A stretch of DNA of 9,276 nucleotides from Anaerolineae bacterium. Lineage in GTDB: Bacteria > Chloroflexota > Anaerolineae > JAADDB01. Below are positions 1 through 5,017 of this stretch, one piece after another. Below the pieces are notes generated by a model. It saw only the letters and a list, made by a program, of their open reading frames with translations. It had not been told where the DNA came from and did no database searches. A program made the translations under genes and the position numbers. Position 1 is the stretch's first letter; each line of letters starts with the position of its first letter. Location: positions 1 through 9,276 of the forward strand of contig WGAA01000141.1 of the NCBI GenBank assembly GCA_015489285.1, written 5' to 3'.

Positions 1-316
1 CCTCGAAGATGAAGGCTTTGCCGCACCGGCGGCAGAGGGCCACATGCCTGTGGCCGTAGCCGGTGAAGACGTACCCGGGGCAGCCCACGGCCCCGTGGAC
101 CTTCTGGACGACGCCCAGGTGGACGAGGGCCTCCAGGGTGCGGTACACGGTAACCAGCCCGACACGGGGGTAGACCTCCCGGGCCGCCTCGTGCAGCTCC
201 TGGGGCGTGAGGGGCCGGGATGCGGCCAGCAAGGTGTGCACAATGGCCCGGCGGGCTCCGGTAAGGCGATAACCGGCCGCACGCAGTTGGGAAAACAGGC
301 GTTCCTCGTACTCCAT
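1..316 (-). CDS. Fur-family metalloregulator, probably Zur-like (partial, C-terminus beyond the window)
   Basis: Metal-responsive transcriptional repressor of the Fur superfamily; 105 N-terminal residues are visible and the dimerisation half is cut off by the window edge. A winged-helix domain covers about residues 5-72, with the family's recognition helix around VTVYRTLEAL (55-64). It is followed by the start of the metal site: C79, H89, H91 and the C95-x2-C98 pair in LCRRCGK. ATG at 316 is called; an in-frame GTG directly before it (319-317) is equally possible and sits closer to the ideal distance from GGAGG (327-331), 7 nt against 10. A perfect 6-3-6 palindrome lies 24-38 nt upstream of the ATG and is the same design as actinobacterial Zur boxes, suggesting zinc-dependent autoregulation. 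The Fur family is certain. The Zur subtype is inferred from the operator; PerR or Fur cannot be excluded without the C-terminal metal ligands. Confidence 0.9.
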   Translation of the reverse strand, partial: MEYEERLFSQLRAAGYRLTGARRAIVHTLLAASRPLTPQELHEAAREVYPRVGLVTVYRTLEALVHLGVVQKVHGAVGCPGYVFTGYGHRHVALCRRCGKAFIFE

Positions 317-339
317 CACCCTTGGCCCTCCCGTGTTCT

Positions 340-354
340 TGAAAACATTTTTCA
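340..354. promoter_or_regulatory. Zur/Fur-type operator, perfect inverted repeat
   Basis: TGAAAACATTTTTCA is a perfect TGAAAA-N3-TTTTCA palindrome between the regulator's start codon and its presumed promoter. Both half-sites match the Zur box known from Streptomyces and mycobacteria (TGAAAA-N3-TTTTCA); only the 3-bp spacer differs. It is A/T-rich in an otherwise G/C-rich region. On the minus strand a weak promoter (TTGGCC, 18 bp, TACGAT) would place transcription start next to the site, so bound protein would block initiation. The palindrome is seen; its function is inferred. Confidence 0.6.
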
Positions 355-393
355 TCTACCCATCGTATCATTAGATGCAGCGGAGGGCCAAAT

Positions 394-666
394 GTTACTC
401 GTCAGGCGTCGGGCGTCATTTGTCAGGCGTCATGCGTCAGGCGCTGAGGAGAACGTCGGCACCGGAAGCGCATCTTGGCCGGACGACGTCATTCGTCATA
501 CGTCATGCGTCAGGCGGCGGTGAGAACGTCGGCGCTGGAGGCGCAGCTTGGCTTGAGGGCGTGATGCGTGACGTCATTCGTCACCCGTCATGCGTCAGGC
601 GCCGGGAAAGAGTCGGCGCTGTTGACGTATCTTGACTTCGGATACGTGATGCGTGATGCGTAATTT
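394..666. repeat. Repeat block A: heptad arrays around three 45-bp cores
   Basis: Non-coding repeat. Seven heptads run in register at 394-442 (GTTACTC, GTCAGGC, GTCGGGC, GTCATTT, GTCAGGC, GTCATGC, GTCAGGC). Three related cores, each exactly 45 bp, follow at 443-487, 516-560 and 601-645. They are separated by more heptads: GTCATTC/GTCATAC/GTCATGC/GTCAGGC at 488-515, and GTGATGC, a 5-bp remnant, GTCATTC, GTCACCC, GTCATGC and GTCAGGC at 561-600. The block closes with GTGATGC, GTGATGC and GTAATTT (646-666). Core hallmarks are TCGGC near the middle and a CTTG motif. The third core is the most diverged, with a compensating 1-nt shift. The open reading frames across it read heptad translations and match no protein family. 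A second copy lies at 4475-4575. Confidence 0.9.
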
Positions 667-713
667 GAGGAGTGGGTTGGCGCTGTCAGGCAACCTTGTC
701 TACGCGCCAGGGA
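667..713. repeat. Second spacer module of repeat block A
   Basis: This 47-bp stretch joins the GTGATGC/GTAATTT heptads to the GTTACTC array. It shares with 4576-4624 a GGTTG...CAACC inverted repeat (675-679 with 691-695) followed by CTTGTC and a CGCGC(C/T)AG motif. No coding signal is visible. It appears to be a regular part of the same composite repeat, because order and spacing are kept at both loci. Confidence 0.75.
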
Positions 714-756
714 GTTACTCGTTACTCCGTTACTCGTTACTCGTGACTCGTTACTC
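714..756. repeat. GTTACTC heptad tandem array
   Basis: Six heptads: five GTTACTC and one GTGACTC, with a single extra C at 728. The same extra C occurs at 4686 in the second locus, so the two arrays share ancestry and did not arise independently. The array ends 17 bp before the -35 hexamer of the tRNA-Val promoter. Confidence 0.9.
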
Positions 757-773
757 TGCCTCCGAATTCCGAT

Positions 774-801
774 TTGCCAAAATTCCCGAATTGTGTATAC
801 T
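774..801 (+). promoter_or_regulatory. Sigma-70 type promoter of tRNA-Val
   Basis: TTGCCA (774-779) and TATACT (796-801) are separated by 16 bp and stand in an A/T-rich patch. The predicted start near 808 is about 9 nt before the mature tRNA 5' end at 817. This spacing fits a dedicated tRNA transcript. Confidence 0.65.
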
Positions 802-816
802 ATCTTCCGCATTCGG

Positions 817-890
817 GGGCGGTTAGCTCAGCTGGCTAGAGCGCCACGTTGACATCGTGGAGGTCAGAGGTTCAAGTCCTCTACCGCCCA
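817..890 (+). tRNA. tRNA-Val (anticodon GAC)
   Basis: A complete cloverleaf can be read. The acceptor stem is GGGCGGT (817-823) with ACCGCCC (883-889), discriminator A890. The D arm has TTAGCTCAGCTGGCTAGAGC. The anticodon stem is CCACG/CGTGG (844-848, 856-860) with loop TTGACAT and anticodon GAC at 851-853, which reads the Val codons GUC and GUU. The T arm has GTTCAAGTC. The 3' CCA is not encoded (CCT follows the discriminator), so it must be added after transcription. A promoter lies just upstream and a terminator just downstream. Confidence 0.97.
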
Positions 891-897
891 CCTGAGG

Positions 898-927
898 AAG
901 GGGGCTCGCAGGTAGGAGCCCCCCTTT
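898..927 (+). terminator. Intrinsic terminator of tRNA-Val
   Basis: GGGGGCTC (900-907) pairs with GAGCCCCC (916-923) across an 8-nt loop, followed by CTTT. It lies 8 nt after the tRNA and should separate that transcript from the T-box leader. The T tract is short. Confidence 0.75.
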
Positions 928-951
928 ACAATTTATCCCCTTTCAACGCGT

Positions 952-1198
952 TGACCGGGACGAGTAGGCGGTGGAAGGCGCCAGAGAGCGGGGGCCGGTG
1001 GCTGGAAGCCCCTGTCGTACGGAAGCCGTCGAAAACCCCCCGGGAGCGGGCGGTTGAACACCCTGTGGGTCAGTAAGCCGCTCCGGTGGGCCCCGTTATC
1101 GGCCGCAATGAGGGCAACGGATGTACGCGTCCGTTGCTGAAAGTTGGGTGGAACCGCGTGGGAGCCCCCTCGCCCCGACATGGGTGAGGGGGCTTTTT
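952..1198 (+). promoter_or_regulatory. T-box riboswitch (tRNA-Thr sensing leader) controlling thrS
   Basis: This leader RNA binds uncharged tRNA-Thr and then prevents termination before thrS. Stem I closes with TGACC (952-956) and GGTCA (1068-1072). On its 5' side is the AGTA S-turn motif (963-966), then AGAGAG and the distal GGTGGCTGGAAGCC element. The likely specifier is ACC (Thr) at 1060-1062, within GAACACC. Stem III is GCAACGGA/TCCGTTGC (1114-1121, 1130-1137). The T-box core GGGTGGAACCGCG (1146-1158) fits the consensus fully. The terminator is AGCCCCCTC (1163-1171) with GAGGGGGCT (1186-1194) and a T run to 1198. The bulge TGGA (1149-1152) would pair with a tRNA end UCCA. The promoter is not clear; TACAAT at 927-932 is a possible -10. 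Confidence 0.93.
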
Positions 1199-1251
1199 GG
1201 TTTGGGGGATCGCACACCGCCTCTCGCCCCACATCCGATCGGAGGACAACG

Positions 1252-3060
1252 ATGGCCAAGAAGCAACGAGAGAAGAAAGAACAGACATACGACGAGGAAC
1301 TTTACCGCATTCGCCACTCGGCCGCGCACGTGATGGCGCAGGCCGTGCTGGAGATGTTTCCCGAGGGGAAAATTGCCATCGGGCCGCCCATCAAGGACGG
1401 CTTCTATTACGACTTCGACCTGCCGCGGCCCCTCACCCCGGAGGACCTGGAAAAGATCGAAGAGCGAATGCGGGAGATCATCAAGGGCAAACACCCCTTC
1501 ATCCGGCGGGAAGTGACCCCCGAGGAGGCGCGGGAACTCTTCAAGGACCAGCCGTACAAGCTGGAACTCATCGAGGACATCCTCTCCCGGGGCACCGATG
1601 AGTACGGCAACCCCCTGCCCGAAGGGGAACGTCCCACCCTCACTACCTACAAACACGACACCTTCGAGGACCTGTGCCGCGGTCCCCACGTGGAACACAC
1701 GGGGCAGATTCCCGTCAACGCGTTCAAACTCCTCAACGTGGCCGGCGCGTACTGGCGGGGCGACGAGAATCGCCCCATGCTCCAGCGCATCTACGGCACC
1801 GCGTGGAAGAGCCCGAAGGACCTGCGGCGCTACCTGAACTGGCTGGAAGAGGTCAAGAAGCGGGACCACCGGCGTCTGGGCAAGGAGTTGGACCTCTTCT
1901 CCACCCACCCGGACGTGGGCGCGGGGCTCATCCTCTGGCATCCGAAGGCCGGCTTCATCCGCCACATGATGGAATCCTTTGCCAAGGAGGAGCACCTGAA
2001 GCACGGGTACGTCTTCGTCTACACCCCCCACATCGGCAAATCCATCCTCTGGGAGCGCAGCGGCCACCTGGACTTCTACAAGGAGAACATGTACGCGCCC
2101 ATGGACATCGACGGGCAGGACTACTACGTCAAACCCATGAACTGTCCCTTCCACATCATGATCTACAAGAGCCGCATTCGCTCCTACCGAGAACTCCCCA
2201 TCCGCATGGCCGAATGGGGGACGGTGTACCGCTACGAGCGGGCGGGGGTCCTGCACGGGCTCATGCGCGTGCGCGGCTTCACCCAGGACGACGCGCACAT
2301 CTTCTGCCGCCCCGACCAGATGCCCGAGGAGATCGACAAGGTGCTCCAGTTCACCCTGCACATCCTGCGCTCCTTCGGCTTCGAGGACTTCCAGGCCTAC
2401 CTGAGCACCAGGCCGGAGAAGGCCGTGGGGTCGGACGAAATGTGGCGGGACGCGGAGAAGGCCCTGGAGGACGCGTTGCAACGGGCGGACTTGCCCTACG
2501 AGATCGACGAGGGGGGCGGCGCGTTCTACGGCCCCAAGATCGACCTGAAACTGAAGGATGCCCTCGGGCGCACCTGGCAGTGTTCCACCATCCAGTTCGA
2601 CTTCAACCTGCCGGAGCGTTTCGACCTCACCTACATCGGTGAGGACGGCAAGGAACATCGCCCTTACATGATCCATCGGGCTCTCATGGGCAGCATGGAG
2701 CGTTTCTTCGGGGTCATGATCGAGCACTACGCGGGGGCCTTCCCCGTCTGGCTCATGCCCACCCAGGTGCGGGTCATCCCCATCGCGGACCGGCATAACG
2801 AGTACGCGGCGCAGGTGGTGGAGAAATTGCAGGCCGCGGGCATCCGCGCGGAGGGGGATTACAGCGACGACCGCATGAACGCCAAGATCCGCAAGGCCCA
2901 ACTGGAGAAGATCCCCTACATGCTCATCGTGGGGGACAAGGAGGTGGAGCAGGGGACGGTCTCCCTGCGCACGCGGACCGGGGAGAAGCAGAACAACATC
3001 CCCCTGGACGCGTTCATCGAGCGGGTGCACAAGGTCGTCGCCGAGAAGGCACTGATTTGA
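1252..3060 (+). CDS. thrS: Threonine-tRNA ligase without a TGS domain
   Basis: Class II threonyl-tRNA synthetase, 602 aa, which charges tRNA-Thr in the cytoplasm. It starts directly with the second editing subdomain and lacks the about 60-residue TGS domain of the 642-aa E. coli enzyme. Editing-site residues are present: H22-x3-H26 (HSAAH) and C142-x3-H146 (CRGPH). The catalytic zinc ligands are C298 (MNCPFH), H349 (DDAH) and H475 (IHRALMG), at exactly the E. coli spacing of 51 and 126 residues. Motif 2 is YRYERAG near 326-332 and motif 3 is around 475-491; the anticodon-binding domain covers about 503-602. ATG at 1252 is chosen because GGAGG (1241-1245) lies 6 nt upstream; a longer frame upstream would run through the T-box terminator. 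The stop codon overlaps the -35 element of the next promoter. Confidence 0.98.
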   Translation: MAKKQREKKEQTYDEELYRIRHSAAHVMAQAVLEMFPEGKIAIGPPIKDGFYYDFDLPRPLTPEDLEKIEERMREIIKGKHPFIRREVTPEEARELFKDQPYKLELIEDILSRGTDEYGNPLPEGERPTLTTYKHDTFEDLCRGPHVEHTGQIPVNAFKLLNVAGAYWRGDENRPMLQRIYGTAWKSPKDLRRYLNWLEEVKKRDHRRLGKELDLFSTHPDVGAGLILWHPKAGFIRHMMESFAKEEHLKHGYVFVYTPHIGKSILWERSGHLDFYKENMYAPMDIDGQDYYVKPMNCPFHIMIYKSRIRSYRELPIRMAEWGTVYRYERAGVLHGLMRVRGFTQDDAHIFCRPDQMPEEIDKVLQFTLHILRSFGFEDFQAYLSTRPEKAVGSDEMWRDAEKALEDALQRADLPYEIDEGGGAFYGPKIDLKLKDALGRTWQCSTIQFDFNLPERFDLTYIGEDGKEHRPYMIHRALMGSMERFFGVMIEHYAGAFPVWLMPTQVRVIPIADRHNEYAAQVVEKLQAAGIRAEGDYSDDRMNAKIRKAQLEKIPYMLIVGDKEVEQGTVSLRTRTGEKQNNIPLDAFIERVHKVVAEKALI

Positions 3061-3085
3061 CGATTTGTACACCCTGGGCTATACT
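3057..3085 (+). promoter_or_regulatory. Sigma-70 type promoter for the infC-rpmI-rplT transcript
   Basis: TTGACG (3057-3062) and TATACT (3080-3085) are separated by 17 bp; each hexamer is one base off consensus. The -35 element overlaps the thrS TGA codon. Transcription would start near 3092, giving a leader of about 70 nt before infC that could carry a control element. A short CCGGC/GCCGG pairing is possible in that leader. This promoter would free infC and the ribosomal protein genes from T-box control. Confidence 0.6.
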
Positions 3086-3164
3086 CTCACGATCCCAAAG
3101 CCTGCCGGCATCTGGGGGAGGCCGGTGATCATCCAGTGCACATTTCGAAGTGAGGTAAGGAGCC

Positions 3165-3683
3165 ATAGCCAAAAAAGGCCTGCGCGTTAACGAGGAGATT
3201 CGTGCCCGTGAAGTCCGTGTCGTGGACACGGATGGGAAACAGTTAGGGGTAATGCCCTTGCGTCAAGCCTTAGCCCTGGCCGAAGAACGGGGGCTGGACC
3301 TGGTCGAAGTTGCTCCCAACGCTCGGCCTCCGGTCTGTCGTCTCCTGAACTACAGCAAGTACATGTACGAGCTGCAGAAGAAGGCCAGGGAGGCACGCAA
3401 AGCGCAAAAGCAGATCGAAGTCAAGGAGATCCGTCTGCGGCCGCGTATCGGCGAGCACGACCTGGATTTCAAACGACGGGACGCGCACCGCTTTCTCACA
3501 AAAGGTCACAAAGTGCGATTTCGGGTCCGCTTCCGCGGGCGGGAGATCCAGCATCCGGAAGCGGCACGGACGTTGTTGCAACAGCTTTCCGAGGACCTGG
3601 CCGACGTGGGCGTCGTCGAGGTCGGGCCCAAGATGGAAGGCATGACCATGACCATGGTCATGGCGCCCAAGAAGCACAAGTAA
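3165..3683 (+). CDS. infC: Translation initiation factor IF-3, with a non-canonical AUA start
   Basis: IF3 binds the 30S subunit, keeps it apart from 50S and checks start-codon/initiator-tRNA pairing. From ATA at 3165 the product is 172 aa (E. coli: 180) and begins with the family's usual N-terminus, AKKGLRVNEEIRAREVRVVD. The frame has a TAA at 3156-3158, so the start must lie after it. The first ATG, GTG or TTG is the GTG at 3222, which would remove 19 conserved residues. TAAGGAG (3156-3162) lies upstream, but only 2 nt from ATA, which is unusually tight. The N-domain covers about 1-75, then a helical linker rich in Lys/Arg/Gln, then the C-domain about 85-172 ending PKMEGMTMTMVMAPKKHK. In E. 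coli the AUU start lets IF3 repress its own synthesis, and an AUA here would allow the same. Gene identity is certain; the exact start is likely. Confidence 0.95.
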   Translation: MAKKGLRVNEEIRAREVRVVDTDGKQLGVMPLRQALALAEERGLDLVEVAPNARPPVCRLLNYSKYMYELQKKAREARKAQKQIEVKEIRLRPRIGEHDLDFKRRDAHRFLTKGHKVRFRVRFRGREIQHPEAARTLLQQLSEDLADVGVVEVGPKMEGMTMTMVMAPKKHK

Positions 3684-3747
3684 GATCCCGGCCGGGACAT
3701 GACGTCCCGTAGGGGACGAGGACATACGGCATCATTACACGAGGAGG

Positions 3748-3773
3748 GGAGAGGAGAACCGCCTCTCCTCTTT
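3748..3773 (+). terminator. Hairpin with TCTTT tail between infC and rpmI (possible attenuator)
   Basis: GGAGAGG (3748-3754) pairs with CCTCTCC (3762-3768) over a 7-nt loop, followed by TCTTT. It lies 27 nt before the rpmI start. It could be a weak terminator or part of an L20-responsive control region, since L20 represses rpmI translation in E. coli by binding RNA upstream of rpmI. No L20 site could be identified by eye. Confidence 0.4.
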
Positions 3774-3799
3774 CACTGCGTAAAGGGGGTAAGAGGAAC

Positions 3800-4009
3800 A
3801 TGCCAAAGTTGAAGACGCACAAGGCAACGGCCAAGCGATTTCGTTACACGGGCAAGGGGAAGTTACGCCGCCACAAGGTGGGCAAGAGCCACCTTCGTCG
3901 CAAGAAGGCCAAGCGCACCCTGCGCGTTTTCGACCGCCTGCTGGTCGTCGAGCACAAGGGCAACATCCGCCGCGTGAAGCGCCTGGCCCCGTACCTGGAC
4001 AAAAAGTAA
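3800..4009 (+). CDS. rpmI: 50S ribosomal protein L35
   Basis: Small, very basic large-subunit protein of 69 aa (family about 64-66). The N-terminus PKLKTHKATAKRF is the L35 signature, and the lysine/arginine-rich stretch GKGKLRRHKVGKSHLRRKKAKR follows it in the typical position. It ends KRLAPYLDKK. AAGAGG ends 3 nt before the ATG and a G-rich GGGGGT lies further up, so the ribosome site is imperfect. It sits between infC and rplT, the conserved order in most bacteria, and belongs to the same transcript. The stop codon is part of a small hairpin, ACGGGG (4009-4014) with CCCCGT (4021-4026). Confidence 0.97.
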   Translation: MPKLKTHKATAKRFRYTGKGKLRRHKVGKSHLRRKKAKRTLRVFDRLLVVEHKGNIRRVKRLAPYLDKK

Positions 4010-4026
4010 CGGGGAAGGAACCCCGT
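4009..4026 (+). other. Short hairpin in the rpmI-rplT gap
   Basis: ACGGGG (4009-4014), loop AAGGAA, CCCCGT (4021-4026): a perfect 6-bp stem starting on the last base of the rpmI stop codon and 21 nt before rplT. No T run follows, so it is not a terminator. It may affect mRNA processing or rplT translation; its function is unknown. Confidence 0.5.
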
Positions 4027-4047
4027 CCCTGTGAGAAGGAGTGAACG

Positions 4048-4404
4048 ATGACACGAGCAAAGGGTGGATTTCACACACGACGTCGGCACAAGAAGGTGCT
4101 GAAACTGACGAAAGGGCATTTCGGGCAGCGCAAGAACGTGTTCCGCCGGGCCAATGAGTCCATGATCAAGGCCCTGTGGTATGCTACACGGGACCGCCGT
4201 AACCGCAAGCGGGATTTCCGGCGCCTGTGGATTACCCGCATCAACGCTGCAGCCCGCCAGAACGGCATGTCCTACAGCCGCTTCATCTACGGCCTGAAGC
4301 AGGCAAACGTGCACCTGGACCGCAAGATTCTCGCCGATCTGGCAGTGAGGGATAGCGAAACATTCGCCCGCCTGGTGCAGGTGGCCCAGGACGCCATCTC
4401 CTAG
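4048..4404 (+). CDS. rplT: 50S ribosomal protein L20
   Basis: 23S rRNA-binding protein needed for early 50S assembly; 118 aa, the usual family length. The basic N-terminal extension (about 1-58) carries MTRAKGGFHTRRRHKKVLK and the family motif FRRANESMIKALWYATRDRR. The globular C-domain has WITRINAAAR and YSRFIYGLKQANVHLDRKIL (about 74-101). AAGGAG (4036-4041) lies 6 nt before the ATG. L20 is the known autogenous repressor of this operon in E. coli (translation) and B. subtilis (leader attenuation); whether that holds here is not shown. A strong terminator follows. Confidence 0.98.
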   Translation: MTRAKGGFHTRRRHKKVLKLTKGHFGQRKNVFRRANESMIKALWYATRDRRNRKRDFRRLWITRINAAARQNGMSYSRFIYGLKQANVHLDRKILADLAVRDSETFARLVQVAQDAIS

Positions 4405-4422
4405 GTGGTCCCTCCCTGCCGA

Positions 4423-4462
4423 AAAGCCGCCCATATCCCCACCGGGGAGGGCGGTTTTTCTT
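4423..4462 (+). terminator. Intrinsic terminator after rplT
   Basis: CCGCCC (4427-4432) pairs with GGGCGG (4449-4454), and an inner CCCC/GGGG stem (4437-4440, 4444-4447) caps it. TTTTTCTTT follows, and the A run at 4422-4425 can extend the stem. This ends the infC-rpmI-rplT transcript. Confidence 0.9.
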
Positions 4463-4474
4463 TGCCCTCATTCC

Positions 4475-4575
4475 GTCATGCGTCATGCGTCAGGCGCCGG
4501 TGAGGACATCGGCACTGGAGGCGCATCTTGGCTTGACGACGTGATGCGTGATGCGTAATGCGTAATGCGTAACTT
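4475..4575. repeat. Repeat block B: heptads around one 45-bp core
   Basis: GTCATGC, GTCATGC and GTCAGGC (4475-4495), then a 45-bp core (4496-4540), then GTGATGC x2, GTAATGC x2 and GTAACTT (4541-4575). By hand count the core matches the 516-560 copy at 38 of 45 positions and the 443-487 copy at 36 of 45. It begins 13 bp after the rplT terminator. No coding potential is seen. This single, tidy unit is the best template for the family. Confidence 0.9.
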
Positions 4576-4624
4576 GGGAAGGAGGGTTGGTGCGGTGGGG
4601 ACAACCTTGTCCTCGCGCTAGCCC
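4576..4624. repeat. Second spacer module of repeat block B
   Basis: 49 bp related to 667-713: a shared GGTTG (4585-4589)/CAACC (4602-4606) inverted repeat, CTTGTC, and a CGCGC(T/C)AG motif. It also contains a near-perfect small palindrome, GGACAACCTTGTCC (4599-4612). It is G-rich on the + strand (several runs of 2-4 G), so a G-quadruplex is conceivable but untested. Confidence 0.75.
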
Positions 4625-4698
4625 TTTAATCGTTAATCGTCAATCGTTAATCGTTGTCTTCACGCCAACCAATTACTCGTTACTCCGTTACTCGTTAA
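4625..4698. repeat. GTTAATC and GTTACTC heptad arrays
   Basis: TTTAATC, GTTAATC, GTCAATC and GTTAATC (4625-4652), then a 19-bp interruption, then ATTACTC, GTTACTC, an extra C (4686), GTTACTC and a final partial GTTA (4694-4697). The extra C matches position 728 of the first locus. The last heptad breaks off into AAGGAG, the ribosome-binding site of the next gene. Confidence 0.85.
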
Positions 4699-4709
4699 GG
4701 AGAAAGGTC

Positions 4710-4991
4710 GTGAGCACGGGTGAAGGGGGTCGGGAGACGCGGGCCTTTTCCTGGCAGCAGTGGCTGACAGAGGGGTTACAGCACCTGGCCGCCACCGCGG
4801 AAACGTCCCCACTCCCACCCCAATTTTGGTACCACTTGGGACAGGCTCTGTGTGAGGCGGGCGAGGCCTTGCGCATCCTGAGCGCCTACTTGCAGGAAAC
4901 CGCCCCCGAGGATCTGTTGGAGACGTACGGACGGCTCTTGGACGAGAACACCCGGTTGGGCCAATGGCCTGAGTCCTCTTCCCAGGCCTGA
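4710..4991 (+). CDS. Small hypothetical protein (93 aa)
   Basis: I do not recognise a family. The reading frame is supported by TAAGGAG (4696-4702) 7 nt before GTG and by G/C-rich third positions from there on. An in-frame ATG at 4587 would read through the heptad repeats and is unlikely. The product is soluble-looking, with no signal peptide or membrane segment. It is mostly helical and rich in Leu, Glu and Ala, with aromatic-rich patches (FSWQQWL at 13-19, FWYHLGQALCEAGEALRILS near 40-59) and an acidic C-terminal helix (EDLLETYGRLLDENTRL). The two-helix layout loosely resembles a TPR-like hairpin, but this is only an impression. It ends 26 nt before the flippase and may be co-transcribed with it. 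Confidence 0.6.
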   Translation: MSTGEGGRETRAFSWQQWLTEGLQHLAATAETSPLPPQFWYHLGQALCEAGEALRILSAYLQETAPEDLLETYGRLLDENTRLGQWPESSSQA

Positions 4992-5017
4992 CCCCCACCG
5001 GGGAGGGTGGCATCTCC

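Noticed and set aside
394..756. Possible CRISPR array
   Set aside because: The repeat unit is only 7 bp, cores between arrays resemble one another instead of being unique spacers, and no cas genes are present.
44..812. Open reading frames on both strands across 44-812
   Set aside because: They are antisense to the Fur-family gene or read through heptad repeats, giving low-complexity proteins with no family signature and no ribosome site.
1144..1251. Longer thrS starting at 1144
   Set aside because: The extra residues translate the T-box core and terminator; GGAGG correctly places the start at 1252.
1096..3072. 658-aa minus-strand frame opposite thrS
   Set aside because: It mirrors the codon bias of thrS; the composition (His, Val, Leu, Gly, Pro rich) shows no domain and it runs through the T-box.
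4576..4601. G-quadruplex in the second spacer
   Set aside because: G runs are uneven (2-4 bases) and not conserved in the copy at 667-713, so support is too weak.
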